From assembly GCF_947487575.1 (NCBI RefSeq), contig NZ_CANKXG010000002.1, forward strand, positions 103,179-167,178: 64,000 bases of DNA. The letters run 5' to 3'. The translations under genes and the position numbers were made by a program. Source of the stretch: an uncultured Algibacter sp. (GTDB lineage: Bacteria > Bacteroidota > Bacteroidia > Flavobacteriales > Flavobacteriaceae). Positions within the stretch are counted from its first letter, which is position 1; each line of letters begins with the position of its first letter. The notes under the pieces are model-generated. The model was not told the origin of the DNA. It made no database searches and worked only from the letters and a program-made list of their open reading frames with translations. This document shows, in pieces, positions 19,508 to 28,212 of this stretch.

Positions 19508-20686
19508 TTAATAACTAAACTCTCCAAACTCCGATTTTATTGTAAGTTTTTTTGTTTTTGAAGCTTCAACTCTACCAATAACTTTAGCATCAACATTGAA
19601 AGATTTTGAGATTTCAATAATATTTTCTGCAACTTCAGGAGATACATAAAGCTCCATTCTATGTCCGCAGTTAAATACTTGGTACATTTCTTTCCAATTT
19701 GTTTTTGATTGCTCTTGTATCAATTTAAAAAGCGGCGGAATAGGAAACATATTATCTTTTATAATATGAAACTCATCAACAAAATGAAGAATTTTTGTTT
19801 GTGCACCTCCAGAACAATGTACCATGCCGTGGATGGTATCACTATTATATTCTGATAGAATTTTTTTGATTATTGGTGCATAAGTACGTGTTGGAGACAA
19901 TACTAATTTACCAGCATCAATAGGTGAGTTTTCAACATTGTCAGTTAGTTTTACACTTCCAGAATACACTAAGTCTTCAGGTACAGAAGCATCAAAACTC
20001 TCAGGATATTTTTCAGCCAAATATTTACTAAACACATCGTGGCGTGCAGAAGTTAACCCGTTACTTCCCATGCCGCCATTATATTGTTTTTCGTAATTAG
20101 CTTGACCAAAACTTTCTAAACCTACAATTACATCGCCAGCTTTAATATTTGCATTATCAATAACATCTGTTCGTTTCATTCTAGCTGTTACTGTAGAATC
20201 TACTATAATGGTTCTAACTAAATCGCCAACATCGGCAGTTTCGCCACCAGTTGAATGTATGGTTACACCGAAAGATTTTAAATCTTCAAGAAGTTCCTCC
20301 GTTCCATTTATAATTGCAGAAAGCACTTCTCCTGTAATTAAGTTTTTATTTCTTCCAATGGTAGAAGACAGCATAATATTATCTGTGGCACCAACACATA
20401 ATAAATCGTCAATATTCATGATTAGAGCATCTTGAGCTATACCTTTCCAAACAGAAACATCTCCAGTTTCTTTCCAATACATATAGGCTAAAGATGATTT
20501 TGTTCCTGCACCATCTGCATGCATAATCAAGCAATAATCATCGTCATTAGTTAAATAATCTGGGACTATTTTACAGAATGCTTTAGGAAACAATCCTTTA
20601 TCTATATTCTTAATAGCATTGTGCACATCTTCTTTTGATGCAGACACACCACGTTGTGCGTATCGTTTTGAAATTTCTTGACTCAT
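19508..20686 (-). CDS. purM: Phosphoribosylformylglycinamidine cyclo-ligase
   Basis: The 392-residue enzyme closes the imidazole ring of AIR with ATP in purine synthesis. Seen are the opening SKRYAQRGVSASKEDV, HADGAGTKSSLAYMYW, the ATP-site segment around MNIDDLLCVGATD, and STGGETADVGDLV. It is about 40 residues longer than the E. coli enzyme, which is usual for the Bacteroidetes form. Purine synthesis neighbours are absent. Confidence 0.93.
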   Translation of the reverse strand: MSQEISKRYAQRGVSASKEDVHNAIKNIDKGLFPKAFCKIVPDYLTNDDDYCLIMHADGAGTKSSLAYMYWKETGDVSVWKGIAQDALIMNIDDLLCVGATDNIMLSSTIGRNKNLITGEVLSAIINGTEELLEDLKSFGVTIHSTGGETADVGDLVRTIIVDSTVTARMKRTDVIDNANIKAGDVIVGLESFGQANYEKQYNGGMGSNGLTSARHDVFSKYLAEKYPESFDASVPEDLVYSGSVKLTDNVENSPIDAGKLVLSPTRTYAPIIKKILSEYNSDTIHGMVHCSGGAQTKILHFVDEFHIIKDNMFPIPPLFKLIQEQSKTNWKEMYQVFNCGHRMELYVSPEVAENIIEISKSFNVDAKVIGRVEASKTKKLTIKSEFGEFSY

Positions 20687-21155
20687 GATAATATATTGAG
20701 TTGCAAAGAAAAGGAATATTTTAAAAATTAAGAGGCTTTAATTTAATTATGAAAAGGGTTTTATTAACGGGTTTTTAACCAATTAGGAATTAAACAATTA
20801 CTCTAGATTCTTCTACTTAACTTTGTAAAAATTTTCAACCGCCCTAGTTTTACAATAAGCTAGGCTCCTGAAAACATTCTGTATTCAAATCATGGTGGTT
20901 CTACTTTCTAAAAATTTCGCCATATTTAAGATTAGTTCTATGGAATCAAAAAAGGATAAACAAAATCTCTGATTTGGTTTATCCTTTTAAAGTTATAATA
21001 AGAATCTAACAATAGTAGGGTTTGCATTGCTAATCACAATTTATTCTATTAACATTATAGCAACATCCATGTTGGTTTACATAATAAATTAAAACACAAC
21101 TAGTCATATTGACTGTGACATATTACAATTTGCCCACACTACAGTATTTTAAAAG
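20687..21155. other. Spacer with one terminator
   Basis: About 470 bases between the start of purM and the end of the PQQ-propeller gene. It holds the purM promoter region and the hairpin at 20950-20988. No reading frame, RNA gene or repeat copy is apparent in the remainder. Confidence 0.5.
20950..20988 (-). terminator. Probable hairpin terminator
   Basis: AAAAGGATAAACAAAAT (20950-20966) pairs with ATTTGGTTTATCCTTTT (20972-20988), with one mismatch in 17. It lies about 170 bases past the end of the PQQ-propeller gene on its transcript and has A/T tails on both sides. Confidence 0.65.
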
Positions 21156-22415
21156 TTACTCCTCTACCTCCTTAAGGGCATAAAATGTACCATCCAATGC
21201 ACCAAAGAGTACAAGCTCATCAATGACCTCTACCGTTGAAGAAACTCCATGATCATAAAGACCTGGCACGACACTAAACTTAAATCTCCAAACTAAATCA
21301 CCTGTAAGCCTGTCATACCTGGCAACGCCCCCCTTAAAGTCCCCAGAATTCGTATTTTCTAAACCTACGGCACCGCTATAATATCCTTCCTCGGTAAGTT
21401 TTGGAGTAGCATATGCCGCACCTCCAGCATCTATACTCCAGTATATTACACCTGTTCCTGGATTAATAGCAAAATTTTTAGCAAGAAAAGAAGAACCAAT
21501 ATAAAGCGTGTCATTATAAATGGTTGCCCCTGATTCTACCCAAGATCCGTTTTCGTAAGGTATTTTCCATGAAACTTCGCCAGTACTAAGGCTTAGGCTG
21601 TAAAGATTTTTATCTCTACTACCTATAAAAACCTTGTTATTATAGATGGCAACGCTAGGTGTAACTGCCCCCCCAGTTTTAAACTTCCAGAGTTCAGTAC
21701 CGCTATCTTTATCGATTGCATAGATATAACCATCAAAGCTACCAAAAACAACATATTGGTCAGCAATAATAGGTTTTGAACGAATAATTCCATTAGTTTT
21801 AAAATGCCATCTCTTGCTTCCGTTAGCAGCATTTAAAGCGTATAAATTATTATCAGCACTTCCTATATACACTACTCCATCTAGCTCAGTAGGTGAAGAA
21901 CCTCTATAATCCCAACGGAAATTATTTGGAGAATTATCCGCTGGAGCGTATCTTATATCAGCTTCTTCTTCATTAATATTTGCTTTCCATATTTCAATAC
22001 CACTAGCAGTGCTTAGTTTATATAAGTTACCATCATCTGAAGCAATGTATAGATAGTTATCATATACAGACACATTGCCATGAATGGGTCCATTTGTCTT
22101 ATATTCCCACTTTTTAGCTCCTGTCTTTGAATCCAGTGCATAAACTTTACCATCTGTACTACCGAAATAGGTTATATTATTTTTTGTAGTTGAAGAACCC
22201 CAAATTGGTCCTCCAGTTGTAAATTCCCATTCAGTTACTGGCTTAATTACTTTTTCCTCATTTTCTTCATTTTCCTCATTTTCTTCCATTATAATCTCGG
22301 TTTCGTTTCCACTAGCGCAACCTAAGATAAACGAGGTAGCAATAATGGCTCCAAATACGATAAGAAAATACGTTGTTTTAAATGTTTTCATTTTTGTTTT
22401 TTTTAATGTTTTCAT
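21156..22415 (-). CDS. PQQ-like beta-propeller lipoprotein
   Basis: A protein of up to 419 residues with a lipoprotein signal ending SFILGCASGN, an acidic spacer of repeated EEN, and then about seven blades of the form VYALDSKTGAKKWEYKTNG, the PQQ/BamB-like propeller repeat. It is exported and lipidated; such proteins often act as scaffolds or bind ligands. Two ATGs, at 22415 and 22391, lie in tandem copies of ACAAAAATGAAAACATT; the second gives the more typical signal length. The neighbouring membrane AraC regulator is on the same strand upstream. Confidence 0.8.
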   Translation of the reverse strand: MKTLKKTKMKTFKTTYFLIVFGAIIATSFILGCASGNETEIIMEENEENEENEEKVIKPVTEWEFTTGGPIWGSSTTKNNITYFGSTDGKVYALDSKTGAKKWEYKTNGPIHGNVSVYDNYLYIASDDGNLYKLSTASGIEIWKANINEEEADIRYAPADNSPNNFRWDYRGSSPTELDGVVYIGSADNNLYALNAANGSKRWHFKTNGIIRSKPIIADQYVVFGSFDGYIYAIDKDSGTELWKFKTGGAVTPSVAIYNNKVFIGSRDKNLYSLSLSTGEVSWKIPYENGSWVESGATIYNDTLYIGSSFLAKNFAINPGTGVIYWSIDAGGAAYATPKLTEEGYYSGAVGLENTNSGDFKGGVARYDRLTGDLVWRFKFSVVPGLYDHGVSSTVEVIDELVLFGALDGTFYALKEVEE

Positions 22416-22879
22416 TTTTGTTCAAATTTGATTTGTTTGGACAAATATTCAAATCTTTAGCGTACAAATCGACCGAATATTAGATACTCGAACTTTTTTC
22501 AAAATTTTATTTTATTTCAGATTAGCTCGCCAATATTTGACATTAACAATAAGGTAGAGAAGAATGAGTTCTTCCTGTATTCTTGGAAAATGCATGTATA
22601 ACATGCTTGTTGATAAGTTGAAAAATAACAGCAATTTTCTATGTTCTAAAAGAACGAATGGAAAATTTACAACACGCATCAATCACTTTAGAAAACACAA
22701 TAAACCCTATTTATTGAATCTCCATACTTACCCATTTATTATGTTTGGTAAACTTTTCAAGATTCCTATGAATAATCTGAGCTAAGCTCTAAAAAAACAG
22801 CTAAATCTTGTGTTGAATTTGTTCTATAGATAGAGATAATTATTTGAATACTCTTTTTAAGAAGTCACGGAATTGATAC
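22416..22879. other. Spacer between AraC and PQQ-propeller genes
   Basis: About 460 bases. The minus-strand promoter of the propeller gene should lie near 22430-22480, where AATATTTG and upstream TTTG are seen on that strand. A small perfect hairpin GCATGT-ATA-ACATGC lies near 22591-22605. A plus-strand frame of 73 codons at 22564 has no homologue I know and poor coding features. Confidence 0.4.
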
Positions 22880-24064
22880 TTACATCTTGCTAGAAGATGA
22901 CATTGTGGGCTCGGGAGATTTATAGCTTTGTTGAAGAAATGCTTGTCGATATGCTCTTGGTGTTTTACCCGACATTTTTTTAAACATAGTATTGAAAACG
23001 GATTTTGTGTTAAATCCAGACATAAACATGATTTGAGTAATGTTTTTCTCAAGATAAGCTGTAGAAGCTAGCATCTGCTGACATTCATTCACTCTATATT
23101 CGTTGATGAAATTGTGAAAGTTTTGTTTTTGACATTTATTCAATACTTTAGAGACTATATGTGGTTTGTAACCAACACTAATGGCTAATTCACTTAAATT
23201 GAAATTGGGGTCTAAATAAGGCTTTTTATCTTGCATGTAGGATTTTATTTTTTCCAAAATTTGAAACCCAGCTTCTATTTCAATAAGTGTGGGCTGTGTT
23301 TCGGCTCTTTCACTAACAAATTTTACTGCAGGTTGCTTAAGGTTTTTATAAATTATTACACAAGCAAATATAAAACCAGAACCAATTAAAAAAGGTCTGA
23401 AATCCATTATTTGTAATATTGGTAGGTTTGGATTAGTAACCCATAAATAGCTGTTTAAAAAGTGAAAAGCCCAGTTAATAATAAGACCACTTCCTATGAA
23501 TAACATCCACCTTAAACTAATCCTTTTTAGTGAAGAAAATTCTTGTTTTAGTCTTCTATTATATTTTATTATTAATACAAGTATTAAGGAAATATAAATT
23601 ATAAAATGAAGGTGATTAAAGATAAGTGAAAATATTTTTTCATTTAAATCAAAAGCCGTTTGCGTAGTGATTAAATATCTTTTTTCTTCTACCGATTTGC
23701 TATGAAACTTAATAGTAAAATATATGAAGTGAAAGGCAAAAGGAATAAAATGCACTATCATCCATGATTTAAATTTAAAACGAGCTTCAGTAATTGATCT
23801 GATGTAAAGGTATAAAAAAGGACCAGTGAGTAATTCAAAAGAAATTCCGAAGTAATACATATGAGGGAAATTATCAAAGAAGAATTTCCAAAAACTAAAT
23901 GTAACGTTGTTTAAATAGCTAAATGCGAACGAACCAAGAAAAAAAGCTAAAAAAAAATATCGAAGTTCCTTATGTTTATTGGTTACCAACAAGAAAGTAG
24001 CATAAAACAGCAAAAGGAATAGTGTTATTGTATAGAACACTGCGTAAAAAACATTCAACTCCAT
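22880..24064 (-). CDS. Membrane-bound AraC-family regulator
   Basis: A 394-residue protein with about seven hydrophobic helices in residues 1-240 and a C-terminal AraC/XylS DNA-binding domain at about 275-380 (LSELAISVGYKPHIVSKVL for the first helix-turn-helix, ITQIMFMSGFNTKSVFNTMFKKMSG for the second). This layout, a membrane sensor joined directly to a DNA-binding domain, is common in Flavobacteria. The signal is unknown. Upstream of the propeller lipoprotein on the same strand, it may control that gene. Confidence 0.88.
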   Translation of the reverse strand: MELNVFYAVFYTITLFLLLFYATFLLVTNKHKELRYFFLAFFLGSFAFSYLNNVTFSFWKFFFDNFPHMYYFGISFELLTGPFLYLYIRSITEARFKFKSWMIVHFIPFAFHFIYFTIKFHSKSVEEKRYLITTQTAFDLNEKIFSLIFNHLHFIIYISLILVLIIKYNRRLKQEFSSLKRISLRWMLFIGSGLIINWAFHFLNSYLWVTNPNLPILQIMDFRPFLIGSGFIFACVIIYKNLKQPAVKFVSERAETQPTLIEIEAGFQILEKIKSYMQDKKPYLDPNFNLSELAISVGYKPHIVSKVLNKCQKQNFHNFINEYRVNECQQMLASTAYLEKNITQIMFMSGFNTKSVFNTMFKKMSGKTPRAYRQAFLQQSYKSPEPTMSSSSKM

Positions 24065-24291
24065 GAAATGATATCTGATTTATAGTAAAATATTTAACAG
24101 ACCTAAGTTAAGTAGGTTTTTATTACAAAGGTATGATATTTTTAAGACTTTTGATTCATATCTCCACACTTGACAGGACGACTATTTCTCGAAATGTCGT
24201 TGCAACACCACTTACTACGTCATACACAGTGAACGTTAAACGAACCGCTCCAAAAATAATTTATTTTTAGTTAAAACCCTAAGCTAGCAAA
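24065..24291. other. Spacer with GTTAAACGAACC motif
   Basis: Contains the AraC promoter region and, near 24235-24246, GTTAAACGAACC, which recurs in related form at 28071 and 29712 around the amidohydrolase gene. The sequence from 24150 on is richer in G+C than normal spacers here and may be part of an older mobile or repeat unit joined to copy B. Confidence 0.35.
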
Positions 24292-24385
24292 CACGCCCGC
24301 GTTAAGGATTGCAGGGGAAAGCCTATAGTAAGGCACGAACGAAGACTTGTAACATAAAGCCCGACCCTTTGTAACGCCAAAATAA
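24292..24385 (-). repeat. Dispersed structured 3'-end element, copy B
   Basis: Read on the minus strand it runs GGCGTTAC...AAGGGTCGGGCTTTA...CAATCCTTAACGCGGGC. GGCGTTA (24372-24378) and TAACGC (24299-24304) form the closing stem. It begins within about six bases after the stop codon of the type III glutamine synthetase (24391), the same position and orientation as copies A, D and E to their genes. Confidence 0.7.
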
Positions 24386-24390
24386 AAACA

Positions 24391-26577
24391 TTACCTTGTA
24401 AATAACAATTCTCTGTATTTTGTTAGAGGCCAGATTTCGTCATCAACCAACAACTCTAATTTATCGCAATGGTAACGAATATCATCAAACAATGATTTAA
24501 CGTTATTGCAATAGGCGTGTGCCTTTTTTTCAATATCTTCAATGTTATTTGCTTTTTTTCGAGCACCAATCATTTTAGTGACATTAGCATTTATACCCTC
24601 GATATGATTTGAAATCTCTTCGATTAAATTAATTTGCTCTTTAGAAACACTGTTGTATTTCTCTTCAAAAATCTCTTTTAAACCTTTTACGTTTTCGATT
24701 AGAATATTTTGATACTTTACAGCAGTAGGCACAATATGATTACGCGCAATATCACCCAATACTCGACTCTCTATTTGAATATGCATGATGTAGGCTTCAA
24801 TTTCTATTTCGTAGCGTGCTTCGGTTTCAATTTTACTCATTACGTTCATTTCTTCGAATAACGCAATACTTTCTTTTGAAATTCTAGCTTTTAAAGCTTC
24901 GGGAGTGGTTTTATTATTGCTTAAACCTCGCTTTTTAGCTTCTTTTTCCCAAGCTTCGCCATAACCATTACCTTCAAACAAAATAGATTTAGTAGATTTA
25001 ATATACTCTCTTAAAACATTAAAAACTGCCTCATCCTTCTTTAAATCTTTTTTACCAATTAAAGCATCAACCTCAACTTTAAAATCTTTTAATTGCTTGG
25101 CTACAATGGTATTTAAAACCGCCATAGGATTTCCACAATTAGCTGTTGAACCAACAGCTCTAAATTCAAATTTATTTCCAGTAAATGCAAAAGGCGATGT
25201 TCTATTTCTATCGGTATTGTCCAATAAAACATCTGGTATCTTACCAACAACATTAAGTTTTAATTCTGTTTTTTCTTGAGGCGATAATTTTCCCTTGGTA
25301 ACACCTTCTAGCTCTTCTAAAACCTTAGTTAATTGCTCACCAATAAATACAGATATTATTGCTGGTGGCGCTTCGTTTGCCCCTAGCCTATGATCGTTGC
25401 TTGCTGAAGCAATAGCTGCTCTTAAAAGTGCTTCATGCGTATGCACCGCCTTAATCGTATTTATAAAAAATGTTAAAAATTGTAGGTTACTCATAGGGGT
25501 TTTACCTGGTGACAATAAATTCACACCAGTATCGGTTGAAAGCGACCAGTTATTATGCTTTCCTGAGCCATTTACACCAGCAAATGGTTTTTCATGTAAT
25601 AAAACTTTAAAATTATGACGAGATGCTACGCGCCCCATAATATCCATTAACAGCGAATTATGATCAACTGCTAAATTAGCTTCTTCATAAATGGGTGCTA
25701 ATTCAAACTGATTGGGAGCCACTTCATTATGTCTAGTTTTTACAGGAATCCCTAAAAGCATACATTCAGTTTCTAAATCGCGCATAAAATTTAATGCTCG
25801 GTTTGGAATCGAACCAAAATAATGATCATCTAATTGTTGTCCTTTGGCTGAGGAATGTCCTAACAAAGTACGCCCTGTTAATGTGATATCTGGACGGCTA
25901 GCTGCCAACATTTTATCTACTAAAAAGTATTCTTGCTCCCAACCTAAAGAGGACGTTACTTTTTTTACGTTTTTATCAAAATATTTACAAACTGCTGTTG
26001 CTGCATCATCAACAGCGTGTAAAGCTCTTAATAATGGTGTTTTATAATCTAATGCCTCTCCTGTATATGCCACAAATATGGTTGGAATACACAAAGTGGT
26101 TTCATATATAAAAGCTGGTGATGTGGGATCCCAAGCGGTATAACCTCTAGCTTCAAAAGTGTTTCTTATTCCTCCATGAGGAAAACTTGATGCATCTGGC
26201 TCTTGTTGTACTAATTGGCTTCCTCCAAATTTTTCGATAGCCATTCCATGTCCTATAGTTTCAAAAAAAGCATCGTGTTTTTCTGCAGTAGACCCTGTTA
26301 ACGGCTGAAACCAATGTGTATAATGTGTTACACCCTTTGATAATGCCCAATCTTTCATAGAAGACGCTACTTGTCCAGCTATATTTCTGTCTATTTTTTT
26401 TCCAAACTGTATGGCATTAGCAACACCCACAAAAGCATCTTTTGTTAGGTATTGGCGCATGGTATTTTCGTTAAATACGTTTTTACCAAATAAATCGGAT
26501 CGACGTTCTTTTTCCTCAACTAAAATAGCCTTATAAGCAAGTGATTCTTTAATAGCATGAAACCTTAATGTTGACAT
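24391..26577 (-). CDS. glnN: Glutamine synthetase type III
   Basis: A 728-residue GSIII enzyme, much longer than GSI or GSII, making glutamine from glutamate, ammonia and ATP. Family marks are SFPHGGIRNTFEARGYTAWD, GWEQEYFLVDK, the catalytic KTRHNEVAPNQFELAPI, and NGSGKHNNWSLSTDTG. It lacks the adenylylation tail of GSI, so control is probably transcriptional. It is divergent from a second glutamine synthetase across 271 bases, with a shared control region likely. Confidence 0.95.
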   Translation of the reverse strand: MSTLRFHAIKESLAYKAILVEEKERRSDLFGKNVFNENTMRQYLTKDAFVGVANAIQFGKKIDRNIAGQVASSMKDWALSKGVTHYTHWFQPLTGSTAEKHDAFFETIGHGMAIEKFGGSQLVQQEPDASSFPHGGIRNTFEARGYTAWDPTSPAFIYETTLCIPTIFVAYTGEALDYKTPLLRALHAVDDAATAVCKYFDKNVKKVTSSLGWEQEYFLVDKMLAASRPDITLTGRTLLGHSSAKGQQLDDHYFGSIPNRALNFMRDLETECMLLGIPVKTRHNEVAPNQFELAPIYEEANLAVDHNSLLMDIMGRVASRHNFKVLLHEKPFAGVNGSGKHNNWSLSTDTGVNLLSPGKTPMSNLQFLTFFINTIKAVHTHEALLRAAIASASNDHRLGANEAPPAIISVFIGEQLTKVLEELEGVTKGKLSPQEKTELKLNVVGKIPDVLLDNTDRNRTSPFAFTGNKFEFRAVGSTANCGNPMAVLNTIVAKQLKDFKVEVDALIGKKDLKKDEAVFNVLREYIKSTKSILFEGNGYGEAWEKEAKKRGLSNNKTTPEALKARISKESIALFEEMNVMSKIETEARYEIEIEAYIMHIQIESRVLGDIARNHIVPTAVKYQNILIENVKGLKEIFEEKYNSVSKEQINLIEEISNHIEGINANVTKMIGARKKANNIEDIEKKAHAYCNNVKSLFDDIRYHCDKLELLVDDEIWPLTKYRELLFTR

Positions 26578-26848
26578 TCTTCAAATAATTTAAAACGTTT
26601 GACTATGAATAACTAAGCAAAAGTAAACAGGTTTGACAAAAAAACATGAAAACTGAAAAATTCTTTTAAGATTTTTTCAGTTTTTCTATAAAATAATAGT
26701 CTTTTTTTAAAATAAACCCGAAAAAAATAGGGTATAAATAAAAATAACTCATGTATTTATTAAAATACCCCACGTAAATACAAAGTAAAAAGAGAAACTT
26801 ATATATTTGTGATATTATTATCAATATTTCAATTATAAAATATTCATT
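26578..26848. promoter_or_regulatory. Shared control region of two glutamine synthetases
   Basis: The divergent spacer contains TATATTTG at 26802-26809, a match to the Bacteroidetes -7 consensus, about 40 bases before the plus-strand synthetase. Upstream an imperfect dyad starts GGGTAT (26730-26735) and ends ATACCC (26765-26770), a candidate operator for a nitrogen-responsive regulator that could act on both genes. The minus-strand promoter is not clear. Confidence 0.5.
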
Positions 26849-27862
26849 ATGGCAAAAATTAAACTAGAATACCTTTGGTTAGATGGTTATTACCCAACTC
26901 AAAATTTGAGAAGTAAAACTAAGGTTGAAGAGCATGAAAACTTTCAAGGAACAATAGAAGAATTAGGAAACTGGTCTTTTGACGGTTCATCTACAAAACA
27001 AGCTTCTGGAGGAGCATCTGACTGTATTTTAAAACCAGTTGCTATTTATCCTGATCCTACACGTAGAAACGGATATTTAGTTATGACTGAGGTATTAAAT
27101 GCTGATGGAACTGCACATGAGTCTAACGCTCGTGCAACTATTGAAGATGATGATAACGATTTCTGGTTCGGTTTCGAGCAAGAATACTTTATTATGGATA
27201 GAGAAACTCAATTACCATTAGGATTCCCTATTGGTGGTTACCCAGGGCCTCAAGGTATGTACTACTGTTCTGTTGGTGGAAAAAATACTTTCGGAAGAGA
27301 CTTCGTTGAAGAGCATGCAGATTTATGTATCGATGCTGGATTAAACTTTGAAGGGATTAACCAAGAGGTTGCATCTGGACAATGGGAATTCCAATTATTT
27401 GCAAAAGGGGCTAAGAAAGCTGGTGATGAAATTTGGGTTGCTAGATATTTATTAGACCGTTTAACTGAAAAGTATGGATGGTACATTGAATACCACCCAA
27501 AACCAATTAAAGGAGACTGGAATGGTTCTGGAATGCACGCTAACTTCTCTAATACAATATTAAGAACTTGTGGTTCTAAAGAGAAATATGCTGAAATTTG
27601 TGAAGCTTTCCGTCCTGTAACTAAAGAACATATTGATGTATATGGCGAGTTTAACGACCAACGTTTAACTGGATTACACGAAACTGCATCTATTAACGAT
27701 TTCTCTTGGGGAGTTTCAGATAGAGGAGCATCAATCCGTATTCCAATTATCGCTGTTGAAAAAGGATATAAAGGATGGTTAGAAGATCGTCGTCCATCTT
27801 CAAACGGAGACCCATATAAAATTGCTGCAAGAATTATCAAAACTGTTAAACCAGTTAAATAA
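26849..27862 (+). CDS. Glutamine synthetase, eukaryote-like type II
   Basis: A 337-residue enzyme of the short GSII type with beta-grasp N-terminus (KLEYLWLDGYYPTQNLRSKT), WSFDGSSTKQASG, the metal site FGFEQEYFIMD, the ATP-site GDWNGSGMHANFS, and the Glu flap region NDQRLTGLHETASINDFSWG. It assimilates ammonia into glutamine. Codon choice differs from flanking genes toward GGA, GCT and TCT, suggesting high expression. It faces away from glnN and ends in a strong terminator. Confidence 0.93.
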   Translation: MAKIKLEYLWLDGYYPTQNLRSKTKVEEHENFQGTIEELGNWSFDGSSTKQASGGASDCILKPVAIYPDPTRRNGYLVMTEVLNADGTAHESNARATIEDDDNDFWFGFEQEYFIMDRETQLPLGFPIGGYPGPQGMYYCSVGGKNTFGRDFVEEHADLCIDAGLNFEGINQEVASGQWEFQLFAKGAKKAGDEIWVARYLLDRLTEKYGWYIEYHPKPIKGDWNGSGMHANFSNTILRTCGSKEKYAEICEAFRPVTKEHIDVYGEFNDQRLTGLHETASINDFSWGVSDRGASIRIPIIAVEKGYKGWLEDRRPSSNGDPYKIAARIIKTVKPVK

Positions 27863-27883
27863 TTTTACTCCATTTATAATATT

Positions 27884-27920
27884 AAAAACGCCAACATACA
27901 TGTATTTGTTGGCGTTTTTT
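27884..27920 (+). terminator. Rho-independent terminator of GSII
   Basis: AAAAACGCCAACA (27884-27896) and TGTTGGCGTTTTT (27907-27919) form a perfect 13-pair stem around a ten-base loop and end in a T run, 20 bases after the stop codon. Confidence 0.93.
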
Positions 27921-27930
27921 ATGCGTTAAT

Positions 27931-28025
27931 TTTTTGGGTGTTACCACAAGGGTCGGGCTTTCACTACTCGCTTCCTCCTTCGTCGGTGAGCTCAAACATG
28001 CCGTTCAATCCCTAACGCCTTTGTT
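27931..28025 (+). repeat. Dispersed structured 3'-end element, copy C
   Basis: Read on the plus strand it runs GGGTGTTACCACAAGGGTCGGGCTTTCACTACTC and closes with CAATCCCTAACGCC. It shares GCGTTAGGGATTGAACGGCA and GAGTAGTGAAAGCCCGACCC with copy A, on the opposite strand. The closing stem is GTGTTA with TAACGC. It lies downstream of the GSII gene, but beyond that gene's terminator, unlike copy E, which precedes its terminator. Confidence 0.75.
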
Positions 28026-28061
28026 TGCAAGATTAATTTCTAAATCTTAAAGTAGTTTGTT

Positions 28062-28212
28062 TTTGTCAGGTTCGTTTAACGGTAACGTATAAGAATAGTA
28101 GCGGGTTTTACGCACTTATTATTCGGTTTATTATTATCTCTTGGTTTATATATTTCATTTTCGTTTTAGGGATTAAGCCGCTATTATTTTTATACAATGT
28201 TCTATGCAGTTA
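28062..28212. repeat. Left flank of amidohydrolase unit: TIR-like motif and attC-like hairpin
   Basis: TTTGTCAG-G-TTCGTTTAAC (28062-28080) recurs inverted on the far side of the amidohydrolase gene. Next is an imperfect inverted repeat, GTATAAGAATAGTAGCGG (28087-28104) against CCGCTATTATTTTTATAC (28178-28195), 16 of 18 pairs, separated by 73 AT-rich bases. Long imperfect hairpins of this shape resemble integron cassette attC sites; no integrase is in the window, so this is inference. Confidence 0.5.

Noticed and set aside
22564..22785. 73-codon plus-strand frame between AraC and propeller genes
   Set aside because: No recognisable family, odd composition and no promoter or terminator support.
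27262..27840. 192-codon open frame antisense to the type II glutamine synthetase
   Set aside because: It lies wholly within a certain gene and owes its length to that gene's codon bias; no start signal or family match.
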